Notes: generated by a model from the sequence alone, not told the origin. 64,000 bases of DNA from Actinoplanes sp. L3-i22 (GCF_019704555.1 NZ_AP024745.1:10281501-10345500); one strand, 5' to 3'; counted from the first letter of the stretch, positions 37,039 through 45,830 are shown. Translations and numbers: made by a program.

Positions 37039-40000
37039 GTGTACGAGCCCGAACCCGACACCACCGCGGAGCCCGCCGAGCGTGCTCGCGCCGGTGTGCG
37101 GTCCTGGGTCCAGGAGACCGGGCGGCGGGCTCGGGCACGAGTGCGCGGGGCCAGTCCGTACGCAATCTTGGCCTTTCTTACTGCCTCGGCGATCGCGCCG
37201 GTGGCCGGAGCCGGCCTCGGCGTCTCGGCCGCGTTCGGCGTCGCGCTCGCCCAGCTCGGCGGCCTGGGCAGCAACTTCCTCGCGGATGCCCTGGCCGGCA
37301 CGGCGCAGCGGATGCGCGGCACCGGCCCGATCACCGAGCAGCAGTGGCGCGATGCCGTCGCCGCTGATCTGCTGCCCCTGCTCGACGCCGGGGACGCGCG
37401 CGGGAAGCAACTGCAGGCGGAGGTCTCCGCGGTGCTGCACGAGATCGACGCGGTCGCCACCGCGCTGACCGAGGCCGCCACCGCCGACGACGACCTGCGG
37501 CGACAGCTGGAGGCGGCCTTCGAGCAGCTGGGCAGCGACGTCGGGTCGCTGGGGTGGATGCTCGGCGACGTGCGCCGGTCCATCGACGACCTGCGGCAGC
37601 AGTTCGCCGGGCAGACGTTCCTGCTGCACCGGCAGCTCGAGGAGGTCCGGCGACAGCTCGTCGCGGTGAACCGGGAGCCGCTGCCGCCCTCGCCGGCGAC
37701 CGCCTCCTCGGAGCCGCCCTATCCCGGTCTCGCCGCCTTCCAACCGGCCGATGCCCCGCTGTTCCGCGGGCGGGAGGCGCAGGTCGCCGAGTTGCTGGCC
37801 CGCCTGAGCGAGCAGGCCCTCGGCGGTCCGGCCCTGGTCGTCACGGGAGTCTCCGGCGTCGGGAAGTCCTCGCTGCTCCGCGCCGGCCTGCTCCCGGCGA
37901 TCGGCGCCGGCCGCCTGGGGCCGGCCGCGGCGACCTGGCCGTGGGTCCTGCTGACGCCCGGCCCCACACCCCTGCATGACCTGATCAACCAGGTCATCCG
38001 CCTGTTGCCACCCGAAACGCCAACGATGAGGACGACAGCCGGCGGCCCCCCGGCAACGACCGGCGTAACGGAAGCCCTGGCCGACGGGCCGAATCCCGCA
38101 ACCGGTGAACCGGACACCGGCAGCGTGCGGGCGACGACTAGCGAGCTGGAATCCCAAGGCACTCGATCGCAGCCGCCCGAGGCAACTACGGCCACGATGG
38201 CAGCCGACGGCCCGGAGGCAACGGCGGGCCGGGCGGAGACCGCAGAAAGCAAACCGGCGACCACGGCCGACCGGCCCGAGACCGGCAGCACGCGGGCAAT
38301 GATCAGCGATCCGGCAGGGGTGAGCGAGTCAGCAGGCGTAATCGCTGGGCCGTTGGCCACGATCGGTCGACCGACGGCCGCAGCGGAGACTGCGGACACC
38401 GCGGGTTGGTCCCGGGGCGACGCGAGCGTCGGCCCAGGATCGGTTGCGAAGCTGGTTGGTGAGGTCCGGCGGGATCCCGCGTCCTTCGGGAGGCTCGCTG
38501 GGGAGGCCGCGGCTGCGGGGCGGCGGCCGGTGATCGTGGTGGACCAGTTCGAGGAGCTGTTCACGCAGTGCGCGGACCCGGCTGAACGGCTGGCCTTCAC
38601 GGCGGCGCTGACCGCGGCTGCTCCGGCACTCGTGGTGATCGCGGTGCGGTCGGACTTCTATCCGGCCTGCATCGAGCTGCCGCCGCTGGCCGGGCTGCTG
38701 GCCGCCGGGCACGTGGTGCTCGGGCCGCTGGACGCCGAGGCCCTGCGCCGGGCCGTGGTCGAGCCCGCCGAGCAGGCCGGGCTGACCGTCGACCCGGGGC
38801 TGCCTGAGCTGATGCTCCGCGACCTCGGCGAAGACGTCCTCGCCGCCGCGAGCACGAACGGTGCGGGGCTGGGCGGCGCGGGCAGCGCAGGCGCAGACGG
38901 GCCGAGTGCGGGCGGCCCAAGTCCGGGCGCGGGCACGGGCACGAGTCCCGGCGCGAGCGCGGACGCGGGCACGAGTCCCGGCACGGGCACGGGCGCGGGC
39001 ACGAGTCCCGGCACGGGCACGAGTCCCGGCGCGGGCGCGGGCGCGGGCGGTCCGAGTGTGGCTGGTAGTGGTGTGGGCTGGGGTGGTGGTCGTGGGGGCT
39101 ATGAGCCGGGGGCGTTGCCGCTGCTGGCGCATGCGCTGAGGGCTACCTGGGAGCGCCGGGACGGGGATCGGCTGACGGTGGCGGCCTATCGGGAGACCGG
39201 TGGGATTCGGTATGCGGTGGCGGAGACGGCCGAGCGGATCTACCTGGGGCTGGAGCCGGACGAGCGGGCGAGTCTGCGCTCGGCGTTGCTCTCGCTGGTG
39301 ACCGTGACCAGCAACGGAACTGTGGTGCGGCGGCGCGGGCAACGGGACGCCGGTAACTCCCGGGTGCTGGATCGGCTGGTCGCCGGGCGGCTGGTGACCG
39401 CGGGAACGGACACCGTCGAGATCAGCCATGAGGCGCTGCTGACCGGCTGGCCCCGGCTGGCCGGCTGGGTCGAGGACGCGCGGGCCGATCTGGAGCTGCG
39501 GCAGCGGGTCGTCGAGGCGGCCGAGGACTGGGAGCGGTCCGGCCGTGACCCGGACCTGCTGCTCCGTGGGTCGCGGCTGCTGTCGGCCCGGGAGCGGCTG
39601 ACCGACGCCGGCTCGCTGCCGGGGCCGGCGCCGGTGTTCCTGGCCGAGGGGGCGGCGGCGGCCGAGCAGGGCGAGCTGGCGCGGCGGCGGGCTACCGGGC
39701 GGCTGCGCAGGCTCGTCGCGGGGTTGGGCGTCGCGCTGCTGCTGGCCGTCGCGGGTGGGCTGGTTGCCTTCGACAAGCAGCGGGTCGCTGCGGAGAAGGG
39801 GCAGGAGGCGCAGGACAGCCGGCGGGTGACGGCCTCCCGGCAGTTCGCGGCCGAGGCGGTCAACGCGCTGGATCGGGACGAGATCACCGCGGTGCGGCGG
39901 GCGCTGGACGGCTGGCAGGAGGCGCCGACCGTGGAGGCGCGCGGCGCGCTGCTGTCCGCGCAGATGGTGAACTCGATCGGCACGCTCGGCACCGAGGTGG

Positions 40001-41910
40001 GTGGCACGGCCGCGGCGGTCAGCCCGGATGCCGCCCGGATCGCGATCGGGTACCAGGACGGAACGGTGCGGCTCTGGGATGCCCACACCTTCGCGCCGGT
40101 CGGCGAGCCGATGGTGCCACCCGACGAGAAGGCCAGGACGTCCACCTCGTCGGTGGCGTACTCGCCGGACGGCCGGTTCCTGCTCTCCAGCACCATCGCC
40201 TACAACGGGCTGCAGATCTGGGACGCCGCCACCGGGAAGCTGGCCCGGACCCTGCCGGGCGGCGCCGCGGCGGCCTGGCTGCCCGGCACCTCGACCGTGG
40301 TGGCCACCCGGACCGACACCACCGGCAGCGTGTTCCAGTTCGGGCTGTGGGACGCGCCGACCGGCAAGCTGACCAGGTCCTTCCCGGTCGGCAAATACTT
40401 CGCCTTCGATCTCTCGGTCAGCCGGGACGGCCGGTACGTGGCGGCGGGCAAGGACATGACGTCCCCGGCACAGGTCTGGCAGCTCAGCGACGGGCGGCCG
40501 GTGACGACCGTTCCGGACACCGTGCACGTCGCGTTCGCGCCGGACGGCACCCTCGTCGGCGGGAACCGGCTCGGCCAGCTCGCCCAGTGGTCGATCCCGT
40601 CGGGCAAGCGGCTGCGCACGATGATCCCGGATGTCTCCACGCCCGGGGCCAGCCGGATCGTGGTCACCTCCGACGGGCACGCGATCGTCAACAACGGTTT
40701 CCGGTCGATCGCCATGTTCATGCTGGCCGACGGGTCGAAGACGACCAACAACACCGGAGTCGCGGTGTTCCCGGTTCCCGCGGTCTCCCCGGACGGCCGT
40801 CTCGTCGTGGTGACCGGCTCGGATGCCCCGACCGCGGTGCTCCGGCGCGCCACCACCTGGCTGCCGCACGTCGGGCAGGTGTTCGACAGCGCGTTCTCCC
40901 CGGACGGCCGGCAGCTGGCGACGGCCGCCGACGACGGCCTGGTCCGGATCTGGGACGTGGCCTCGCGGGACCTGGTCCGGTCGATCCCGACCGCGGGTAA
41001 GCCGGGCAAGGTCGCCTATGCGGCCGGCGGCACGCTGGTGGACGCCACCGCGAACCACCGGCTGGAGATTCGGGACGCGGCGACCGGGAAGCTCCGCGAG
41101 ACCGTCCCCCTCGTCGGGCTGCAGACGGACCTGGACGTCTCCCCGGACGGCTCCCTCGTGGCAGTGTCCACCAGTCAGGGGCCGGACGACGTCTTCACCG
41201 ATGCCGATCCCAAGAAGTTCGACCAGATCGTGGTCTACGACGTGGTCCGGCGGGAGGTCCGCGCCCGGTTCCGGCCGGCGAGCGCCGACAAGCCCACGCC
41301 CAAGGCCACGGGCGACAAGTCCATTGACGACAAGGAGGATCCCTACGCCGTCGCATTCAGTTCCGACGGCTCGACGTTGATGGCCACCTTGACGAGCAAC
41401 ACGGCCTACATCCCCTCGACAGTTCTGCAGCGATGGCGGATCTCCGACCTCGCGATGGACGGGACCTATCCGCTCGGCAAGTACCAGGCCGGGGACATCG
41501 CGGTGTCGCCGGTCGACGGCTCGGTCGCGGTGGCCGGGACGAACGGGTTCGTGGAGGTGCGGAGCGCGGACGGTGCCCGGCAACTCTGGACCACCCCGCC
41601 GCAGATCCAACAGATCGACTCGATCGAGTTCTCGCCGGACGGGCGGACGCTCGCCTCGACCGAGTTCAACGGACGCGTCCATCTGTGGGATACCGGGAGC
41701 CATGCGCTGGCCGCCACGCTGACCGGGCACGGTTCCCGGTCGAACGCGCTGGCGTTCTCGCCGGACAGCAAGTTGCTGGCGAGCGCCGGGTTCGACTGGA
41801 CGTTCGGGGTGTGGCGGCTGGACGACGCTCAGGTGCTTTCGGATCTGTGTCAGATCGCGAAGATAGCCAGCCGGAACGACGGCGAGGAGCCTCCGATGCT
41901 GTGCAGGTGA
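37039..41910 (+). CDS. STAND (nSTAND1-type) NTPase with membrane helix and WD40 propeller(s)
   Basis: 1623 aa from GTG 37039 (GAAGGAC about 8 nt upstream). Order: an N-terminal part with a hydrophobic hairpin (ILAFLTASAIAPVAGAGLGV) and a coiled coil (about 115-215); PYPGLAAFQPADAPLFRGRE, the nSTAND1 entry motif; Walker A GVSGVGKSSLLRAG (270-283); Walker B VIVVDQFEELF near 498; a winged-helix region with YEPGALPLLAHALRATWERR; a membrane helix near 890-911 (VAGLGVALLLAVAGGLVAF); and from about 985 to the end WD40 repeats with many FSPDGR and LWD/IWD units. Walker A and B are about 220 residues apart because of a Thr/Ala/Pro-rich insert (about 335-470). A second Gly/Ser/Thr/Pro repeat insert lies at about 608-688. 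Probably a switch-like sensor; some relatives act in conflict or signalling systems. No effector domain is recognisable. Confidence 0.85.
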   Translation: MYEPEPDTTAEPAERARAGVRSWVQETGRRARARVRGASPYAILAFLTASAIAPVAGAGLGVSAAFGVALAQLGGLGSNFLADALAGTAQRMRGTGPITEQQWRDAVAADLLPLLDAGDARGKQLQAEVSAVLHEIDAVATALTEAATADDDLRRQLEAAFEQLGSDVGSLGWMLGDVRRSIDDLRQQFAGQTFLLHRQLEEVRRQLVAVNREPLPPSPATASSEPPYPGLAAFQPADAPLFRGREAQVAELLARLSEQALGGPALVVTGVSGVGKSSLLRAGLLPAIGAGRLGPAAATWPWVLLTPGPTPLHDLINQVIRLLPPETPTMRTTAGGPPATTGVTEALADGPNPATGEPDTGSVRATTSELESQGTRSQPPEATTATMAADGPEATAGRAETAESKPATTADRPETGSTRAMISDPAGVSESAGVIAGPLATIGRPTAAAETADTAGWSRGDASVGPGSVAKLVGEVRRDPASFGRLAGEAAAAGRRPVIVVDQFEELFTQCADPAERLAFTAALTAAAPALVVIAVRSDFYPACIELPPLAGLLAAGHVVLGPLDAEALRRAVVEPAEQAGLTVDPGLPELMLRDLGEDVLAAASTNGAGLGGAGSAGADGPSAGGPSPGAGTGTSPGASADAGTSPGTGTGAGTSPGTGTSPGAGAGAGGPSVAGSGVGWGGGRGGYEPGALPLLAHALRATWERRDGDRLTVAAYRETGGIRYAVAETAERIYLGLEPDERASLRSALLSLVTVTSNGTVVRRRGQRDAGNSRVLDRLVAGRLVTAGTDTVEISHEALLTGWPRLAGWVEDARADLELRQRVVEAAEDWERSGRDPDLLLRGSRLLSARERLTDAGSLPGPAPVFLAEGAAAAEQGELARRRATGRLRRLVAGLGVALLLAVAGGLVAFDKQRVAAEKGQEAQDSRRVTASRQFAAEAVNALDRDEITAVRRALDGWQEAPTVEARGALLSAQMVNSIGTLGTEVGGTAAAVSPDAARIAIGYQDGTVRLWDAHTFAPVGEPMVPPDEKARTSTSSVAYSPDGRFLLSSTIAYNGLQIWDAATGKLARTLPGGAAAAWLPGTSTVVATRTDTTGSVFQFGLWDAPTGKLTRSFPVGKYFAFDLSVSRDGRYVAAGKDMTSPAQVWQLSDGRPVTTVPDTVHVAFAPDGTLVGGNRLGQLAQWSIPSGKRLRTMIPDVSTPGASRIVVTSDGHAIVNNGFRSIAMFMLADGSKTTNNTGVAVFPVPAVSPDGRLVVVTGSDAPTAVLRRATTWLPHVGQVFDSAFSPDGRQLATAADDGLVRIWDVASRDLVRSIPTAGKPGKVAYAAGGTLVDATANHRLEIRDAATGKLRETVPLVGLQTDLDVSPDGSLVAVSTSQGPDDVFTDADPKKFDQIVVYDVVRREVRARFRPASADKPTPKATGDKSIDDKEDPYAVAFSSDGSTLMATLTSNTAYIPSTVLQRWRISDLAMDGTYPLGKYQAGDIAVSPVDGSVAVAGTNGFVEVRSADGARQLWTTPPQIQQIDSIEFSPDGRTLASTEFNGRVHLWDTGSHALAATLTGHGSRSNALAFSPDSKLLASAGFDWTFGVWRLDDAQVLSDLCQIAKIASRNDGEEPPMLCR

Positions 41911-41995
41911 ATGCCGCTTCGCACACGGATGGCGCTGTGCAGGTGAGTGCCGCTGCAAATACGGATAGAGCTGTGCACCTGAATGTCGTGGGCGG
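41898..41995. repeat. 36-bp tandem repeat straddling the STAND stop codon
   Basis: Units start at 41898, 41934 and 41970 with exact 36-bp spacing (GCTGTGCAGGTGA at the head of the first two, GCTGTGCACCTGA in the third); the third is partial. The first unit contains the last codons and stop of the STAND gene, and each unit repeats that stop codon in the same frame. Confidence 0.8.
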
Positions 41996-42036
41996 TTGGT
42001 GAGGCGTTCCCCGCTTTTGCGTCATCCGGGCCGATG

Positions 42037-42055
42037 CTAGGTTAGCCTAACCTAA
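42037..42055. promoter_or_regulatory. IdeR/DmdR iron box (near-perfect)
   Basis: CTAGGTTAGCCTAACCTAA matches the 19-bp iron-box consensus at all but the first base, with an intact dyad. It sits 21 bp before the leader ORF and upstream of the dhbA-like and isochorismatase genes, so this siderophore operon should be iron-repressed. Confidence 0.92.
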
Positions 42056-42075
42056 CAGCGAACGGAGCCGATGGC

Positions 42076-42363
42076 ATGACCATGCCCCGGTACAGGGAAC
42101 GGCCGCACCGCGACATCGCCGGCGCGCTCGGCACAGGCACGCTCGGCAGCGGCACGCTGCTAGCCGGGCGGGGCGTGAGCGGACACGGCACCGCTGGCAC
42201 CGGCTCGCGCGGCACGCGGCGGACCGCGCGGGGCGTCAGCGGACACGGCACCGCCGGCACCGGCTCGGGCGGCACGCGGCGGGTCGGGCGGGGTGTGAGG
42301 GGACACGGCGGCGGCGGGATTCGGGCAGGGGCGGGTGGCTTGGCGGGCCGGGTGTTGGCGTGA
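42076..42363 (+). CDS. Repeat-containing leader ORF between the iron box and dhbA-like gene
   Basis: 95 aa with no known domain. GGAG lies 8 nt before its ATG. Two and a half copies of a 20-residue unit ([20 protein letters not shown]) make up its centre, with matching 60-bp DNA repeats from about 42169. The TGA at 42361-42363 overlaps a GTG at 42360 that is in frame with the dhbA-like gene, so ribosomes reading this ORF could pass on to it. It may be a translated leader grown by repeat expansion, or the remains of an older N-terminal extension; third-position GC is high, but that is weak evidence in this genome. Confidence 0.4.
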   Translation: MTMPRYRERPHRDIAGALGTGTLGSGTLLAGRGVSGHGTAGTGSRGTRRTARGVSGHGTAGTGSGGTRRVGRGVRGHGGGGIRAGAGGLAGRVLA

Positions 42364-42413
42364 GCGGCGGCTACGGGACTGGTGGGCCGGGTGTTGGCGT
42401 GAGCGGCTATGGG

Positions 42414-43151
42414 ATGGGTGGGCGGACGGCTGTCGTGACCGGGGCGGGTCAGGGCATCGGGCGGGCGGTGGCGGTGGCGCTGGCCGCTGAGGGGGTCCGG
42501 GTTGTCGCCGTGGACCTGAAAGTGCCCGAGTTTCCGGAGCACGACGGGCTGATCGTGGGGCGTGCCGCTGACGTGGCCGAGGTGGATCAGGTGGAGGCGG
42601 TGGTCGACAGTGTCGACGGGCCGATTGATCTGCTGGTCAACGTGGCCGGGGTGCTGCACCTGGGGGACGTCGTCGAGTTGTCCGACGCGGCCTGGGCGCA
42701 TACGTTCGCGGTCAACACCACCGGCGTATTCCAGGTCAGCCGGGCGGTGGCTCGGCGGATGAAGCCGCGCGGCTCCGGGGCGATCGTGACCGTCTCGTCG
42801 AATGCGGCAGGTGTGCCCCGGGCCGGTATGGCCGCCTATGCCGCGTCCAAGGCGGCCAGCACGATGTTCACCAAATGCCTGGGCCTGGAGCTGGCCCCGC
42901 ACGGCATCCGCTGCAACGTGGTCGCGCCCGGCTCGACCGATACCCCGATGCAGCGGGAGCTGTGGGACGGGGACGACGCGTCCGCGGTGCTCGCCGGGAA
43001 TCCGGCCGCGTTCCGGGTGGGCATTCCGCTCGGGCGGATCGCCAGCCCGGCGGACATCGCCGACGCGGTCCTGTTCCTGGCGTCCGACCGGGCGCGGCAC
43101 ATCACCATGCACGATCTGTACGTCGACGGCGGAGCAACCCTGCGCGCCTGA
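42414..43151 (+). CDS. 2,3-dihydro-2,3-dihydroxybenzoate dehydrogenase-like SDR (DhbA/EntA)
   Basis: 245-aa short-chain dehydrogenase. The NAD site is [19 protein letters not shown], the structural motif [14 protein letters not shown], and the catalytic Ser, Tyr and Lys lie in [23 protein letters not shown]; the DhbA-like ending is [13 protein letters not shown]. It would oxidise 2,3-dihydro-DHB to 2,3-dihydroxybenzoate for a catechol siderophore. An isochorismatase follows 28 bp later and an iron box lies upstream. ATG 42414 gives the usual family N-terminus; GTG 42360 or 42399 would add 18 or 5 Gly-rich residues, and 42360 overlaps the leader-ORF stop (GTGA). Confidence 0.83.
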   Translation: MGGRTAVVTGAGQGIGRAVAVALAAEGVRVVAVDLKVPEFPEHDGLIVGRAADVAEVDQVEAVVDSVDGPIDLLVNVAGVLHLGDVVELSDAAWAHTFAVNTTGVFQVSRAVARRMKPRGSGAIVTVSSNAAGVPRAGMAAYAASKAASTMFTKCLGLELAPHGIRCNVVAPGSTDTPMQRELWDGDDASAVLAGNPAAFRVGIPLGRIASPADIADAVLFLASDRARHITMHDLYVDGGATLRA

Positions 43152-43179
43152 GAGTGGCCCCCACCCGAGAGAAGCTGAC

Positions 43180-43815
43180 ATGCTCCCCCGTATCAATCCC
43201 TACCTGGTGCCGTCCGGGTTCTCCCGGGCCGGCGGCAAGGTGCAGTGGCACGTCGAGCCGGCCCGGGCCGCGCTGCTCGTGCATGACATGCAGAACTACT
43301 TCCTGGCCCCGTTCGGGACCGACAACGCGCTGCTCCGGCAGGTGATCGCGAACATCGCCCGGCTGCGCGAGCACGCCGCGCGGGCCGGGATCCCGGTGTT
43401 CTTCTCGGCGCAGCCGGGCGGGCAGAGCCGCGAGGAGCGTGGGCTGCTGCAGGACTTCTGGGGTGACGGGCCGCCGGCCGAGCCGCGCGGGCTGGCGATC
43501 ACCGACGAGCTGACGCCGGGGCCGGGTGACGTGGTGCTGACCAAGCGGCGGTACAGCGCGTTTGTCGGCACCGACTTCGCCGACCAGCTGAAGCATCGGG
43601 ATCAGCTGATCGTGACCGGGGTCTACGCGCACATCGGGGTGATGGCGACGGCGCTGGACGCGTTCATGCGCGGCATCCAGCCGTTCGTGGTCACCGACGC
43701 GGTGGCGGACTTCAGCCCGGCGCATCACGCGGACGCGCTGCGCCACGTGCAGACACGCTGCGGCGTGGTCGCGCCGACCGCCGAACTCACGGCCGACCTG
43801 CTGGCCCCGGCCTGA
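43180..43815 (+). CDS. Isochorismatase (EntB/DhbB N-terminal-type), stand-alone
   Basis: 211 aa. Converts isochorismate to 2,3-dihydro-2,3-dihydroxybenzoate and pyruvate. The start [11 protein letters not shown] is typical of EntB/PhzD/VibB; the catalytic Asp is in [11 protein letters not shown], the Lys in [10 protein letters not shown] and the Gly-rich strand in [20 protein letters not shown]. The C-terminal aryl-carrier domain of full-length EntB is absent, so the aryl carrier must be a separate protein. Same strand as the dehydrogenase, one operon. The isochorismate synthase, DHB-AMP ligase and NRPS genes are not in the window. Confidence 0.9.
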   Translation: MLPRINPYLVPSGFSRAGGKVQWHVEPARAALLVHDMQNYFLAPFGTDNALLRQVIANIARLREHAARAGIPVFFSAQPGGQSREERGLLQDFWGDGPPAEPRGLAITDELTPGPGDVVLTKRRYSAFVGTDFADQLKHRDQLIVTGVYAHIGVMATALDAFMRGIQPFVVTDAVADFSPAHHADALRHVQTRCGVVAPTAELTADLLAPA

Positions 43816-43824
43816 GGCGAGCTC

Positions 43825-43893
43825 GGGGGCTGGGGTTCGGGGGCTGGCGGCCCGGGGGCTGGCGGCCCGGGGTAACCGCGCCCAGCCACGGAC
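43825..43893 (+). repeat. G-rich tandem repeats and a partial duplicate of the dispersed element's 5' end
   Basis: Runs of four or five G recur (GGGGGCTGG at about 43826, 43840 and 43855; GGGGGCTGGCGGCCC twice in tandem), able in principle to form a G-quadruplex on the + strand. At 43871-43893 GGTAACCGCGCCCAGCCACG then GAC repeats the first bases of dispersed element copy A (43931), a 60-bp offset duplication. Confidence 0.6.
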
Positions 43894-43930
43894 TGGGCCC
43901 GGGGGTTTGTGGCTTGGGTTTGGGGCTTGG

Positions 43931-44072
43931 GGTAAACCGCGCCCAGCCACGGACGTCGCCCTTTCGGTCTGAGTGTTCTGGCCGCCCCGCGGCCTTGCTC
44001 AGAGCGGAAGGGTCCCCGCGGGAGCGACGATCTGTACCCCGGCGGACCGAGGCAAAAAAGAATTTGATCTTC
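43931..44072 (+). repeat. Dispersed structured element, copy A
   Basis: About 142 bp. Conserved blocks with copies B-D: ACCGCGCCCAGCCACGGACG, the core CGGAAGGGTCCCCGCGGGAG then CGACGATCTG, and GGACCGAGGCAAAAAAGAAT then TTGATCTT. The central hairpin differs in sequence but not in shape: TCTGAG (43968-43973) pairs with CTCAGA (43998-44003) around GGCCGC/GCGGCC. It lies between convergent genes (isochorismatase and phosphopantetheinyl transferase). The remaining 44073-44190 shows only short GATCGGG-type repeats. Confidence 0.85.
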
Positions 44073-44190
44073 GAAGTGCACGGAAGTGCGGGCGCGGCGA
44101 AAAGCGGCGACCGGGGATGGCCGGGGATCGGGCGACCGGCGACCGGGGGTCGGGGATCGGGGATCGGGGATGGCCGGGAGGACGGCCTGG

Positions 44191-44823
44191 TCAGAGCAGG
44201 ACCGCGGTGAGAATCAGGCCCTGGTCGATCAGGAAGTGGCCGGGCATTTCGCGCAGCGGCCCGTCGATCAGGATGTGGCCGGTGAACGTGCCCGCGTCCG
44301 GGTCGATGTCCAGGGACGCGTCCTCGAAGCCGAGCCAGCGGCCGGTCACCGGGAACCACGCCTTGTAGATCGACTCCTTGGCGCTGAACAGCAGCCGGTC
44401 CCAGCAGACCTCCGGGTGCGAGACGGCGAGGCGGGCCAGCAGGTCGCGGTCCGCCGGGGTGGTCACCGTGCCCAGGACCCGGGGCGGCAGCGGCGCGTGT
44501 GGCTCCGCGTCGATGCCGAGGCCGGCGATGTCGCTGGTGCGGGCGACCGCGGCGGCCCGGTAGCCGGCGCAGTGGGTGATGCTTCCGGCGACGCCGGCCG
44601 GCCAGACCGGCTCCCGGCGGGGGCCGCGCAGGATGGCGACCGGGGCGTGCCCGAGTGCGAGCAGGGCCTCGCGGGCGCAGCGCCGGGCGGTCAGGATCTC
44701 CCGGCGGCGGCCCGGCGCGGTCGACGCCACCAGCGATTCCTCGCCGGGGTAGCAGGCCTCGTCCGGGTCGTCGGTGTAGGCGACGGCCGAGTACACCGGG
44801 TGAGGCAGCAACTGGTCCAGCAC
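44191..44823 (-). CDS. 4'-Phosphopantetheinyl transferase (EntD/Sfp superfamily)
   Basis: 210 aa. Transfers phosphopantetheine from CoA to carrier proteins. Motifs are GSITHCAGYRAAAV, the Mg-binding GLGIDAEPHAPL and the WDRLLFSAKESIYKAWFPVT block, as in EntD-type enzymes. Its place next to 2,3-dihydroxybenzoate genes suggests it activates the carrier domains of the siderophore synthetase, though it could serve other NRPS/PKS systems. It converges on the isochorismatase gene across element copy A, and the LacI gene stops 26 bp upstream on the same strand. Confidence 0.92.
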   Translation of the reverse strand: MLDQLLPHPVYSAVAYTDDPDEACYPGEESLVASTAPGRRREILTARRCAREALLALGHAPVAILRGPRREPVWPAGVAGSITHCAGYRAAAVARTSDIAGLGIDAEPHAPLPPRVLGTVTTPADRDLLARLAVSHPEVCWDRLLFSAKESIYKAWFPVTGRWLGFEDASLDIDPDAGTFTGHILIDGPLREMPGHFLIDQGLILTAVLL

Positions 44824-44849
44824 GACCGGTAGTGTGCCATCCCGCCCGG

Positions 44850-45830
44850 TCAGGCGACCGTGGAGTCCCGGATCACCAGGCGTGCCGGGTGCGGGTGCCG
44901 GCCCGGCGCGGGGCTCCCGTCGATCGCCGCCAGCAGCAGGCCGGCGGCGGTCCGGCCGAGTCCGTCCAGGTCCATGTCCACGCTGGTCAGCGGTGGGCGG
45001 CTGGCCTCGGCGATCACGTCCCAGTTGTCAAAACCGGTCACCGCCACGTCGCCGGGCACGTCCCGACCGGCCTCCCGCAGCGCCTCCGCCAGGCCCCGCG
45101 CGATCTGGTCGTTACCGCAGACCACGCCGTCGAGGTCGAGGTCCCGGGCGAGCAGCAGGCCGGCCGCGCGCCGGCCCCAGGCCTCGCTCCACTCGCCGAA
45201 CATCGGCGCGGCCACCAGCCCGGTCAGCGCCGCGGCCCGGACCTGCGCGGAGTGGTGATGCTCCGGCCCGGTGACGTGCACCAGCCGGGTGCGGCCCGCG
45301 CTGCGCAGGTGGGCGGCGGCGAGCCGGATGCCGCCCGCCTCGTCCGGGACGATCGAGCAGTCGGCCGGGTCGGTGGAGCTGATGAACGCGTAGACGACCG
45401 GCACCGGCAGGTCCACGCCGATCGGCGCGCGCGTCCCGGCCCGCCGGCCGGTCACGATGATCCCGTCGACCCGGCGGCTGAGCAGCACCCGCAGGTGATG
45501 ACGCTCGCGGATCGGATCGTCGCGCGCGTCGCAGAGCAGCACCGACACCTGGCCCGCGCCGAGGATGTCCTCCGCGCCGATGAGCAGCGGGATGCTGAAC
45601 CGGCCGATGGTGTCCGTGGTGATCATGCCGACCGTGTACGTCCGGTCCGAGTGCAGGCTGCGCGCCGCCTGGTTGGGCCGGAAGTCGAGCTGGCCGGCCG
45701 CCTCCCGGACCCGGGCCACGGTCTCGGCCCGCAGCGAGCCGCGCCCGTTGAGCGCCTTCGAGGCGGTCCCGACCGAGACCCCGGCCAGCGCCGCGACGTC
45801 GCGGATGGTGGCGAGCCTGGGACGGGACAT
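44850..45830 (-). CDS. LacI-family transcriptional regulator (paralogue 1)
   Basis: 326 aa. HTH: ATIRDVAALAGVSVGTASKALNGRG, in two pieces across the recognition and hinge helices. The periplasmic-binding-type effector domain begins TYTVGMITTDTIGRFSIPLL. The effector domain is very close to that of the LacI regulator at 53.5 kb: VVYAFISSTDP, VHVTGPEHHHSAQVRAAA and TSVDMDL are shared almost unchanged. Both regulators may therefore sense the same or a related sugar. It diverges from the HAD gene; its own targets are not obvious nearby. Confidence 0.92.
   Translation of the reverse strand: MSRPRLATIRDVAALAGVSVGTASKALNGRGSLRAETVARVREAAGQLDFRPNQAARSLHSDRTYTVGMITTDTIGRFSIPLLIGAEDILGAGQVSVLLCDARDDPIRERHHLRVLLSRRVDGIIVTGRRAGTRAPIGVDLPVPVVYAFISSTDPADCSIVPDEAGGIRLAAAHLRSAGRTRLVHVTGPEHHHSAQVRAAALTGLVAAPMFGEWSEAWGRRAAGLLLARDLDLDGVVCGNDQIARGLAEALREAGRDVPGDVAVTGFDNWDVIAEASRPPLTSVDMDLDGLGRTAAGLLLAAIDGSPAPGRHPHPARLVIRDSTVA

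Noticed and set aside
37039..41910. Calling the STAND protein an Avs/AVAST antiviral effector
   Set aside because: The WD40 sensor and nSTAND1 core are visible but there is no recognisable nuclease, protease or TIR effector, and no neighbouring defence genes.
43825..43875. A G-rich tract proposed as a riboswitch
   Set aside because: It lies after a gene between convergent genes and shows simple tandem G runs, not a known aptamer.
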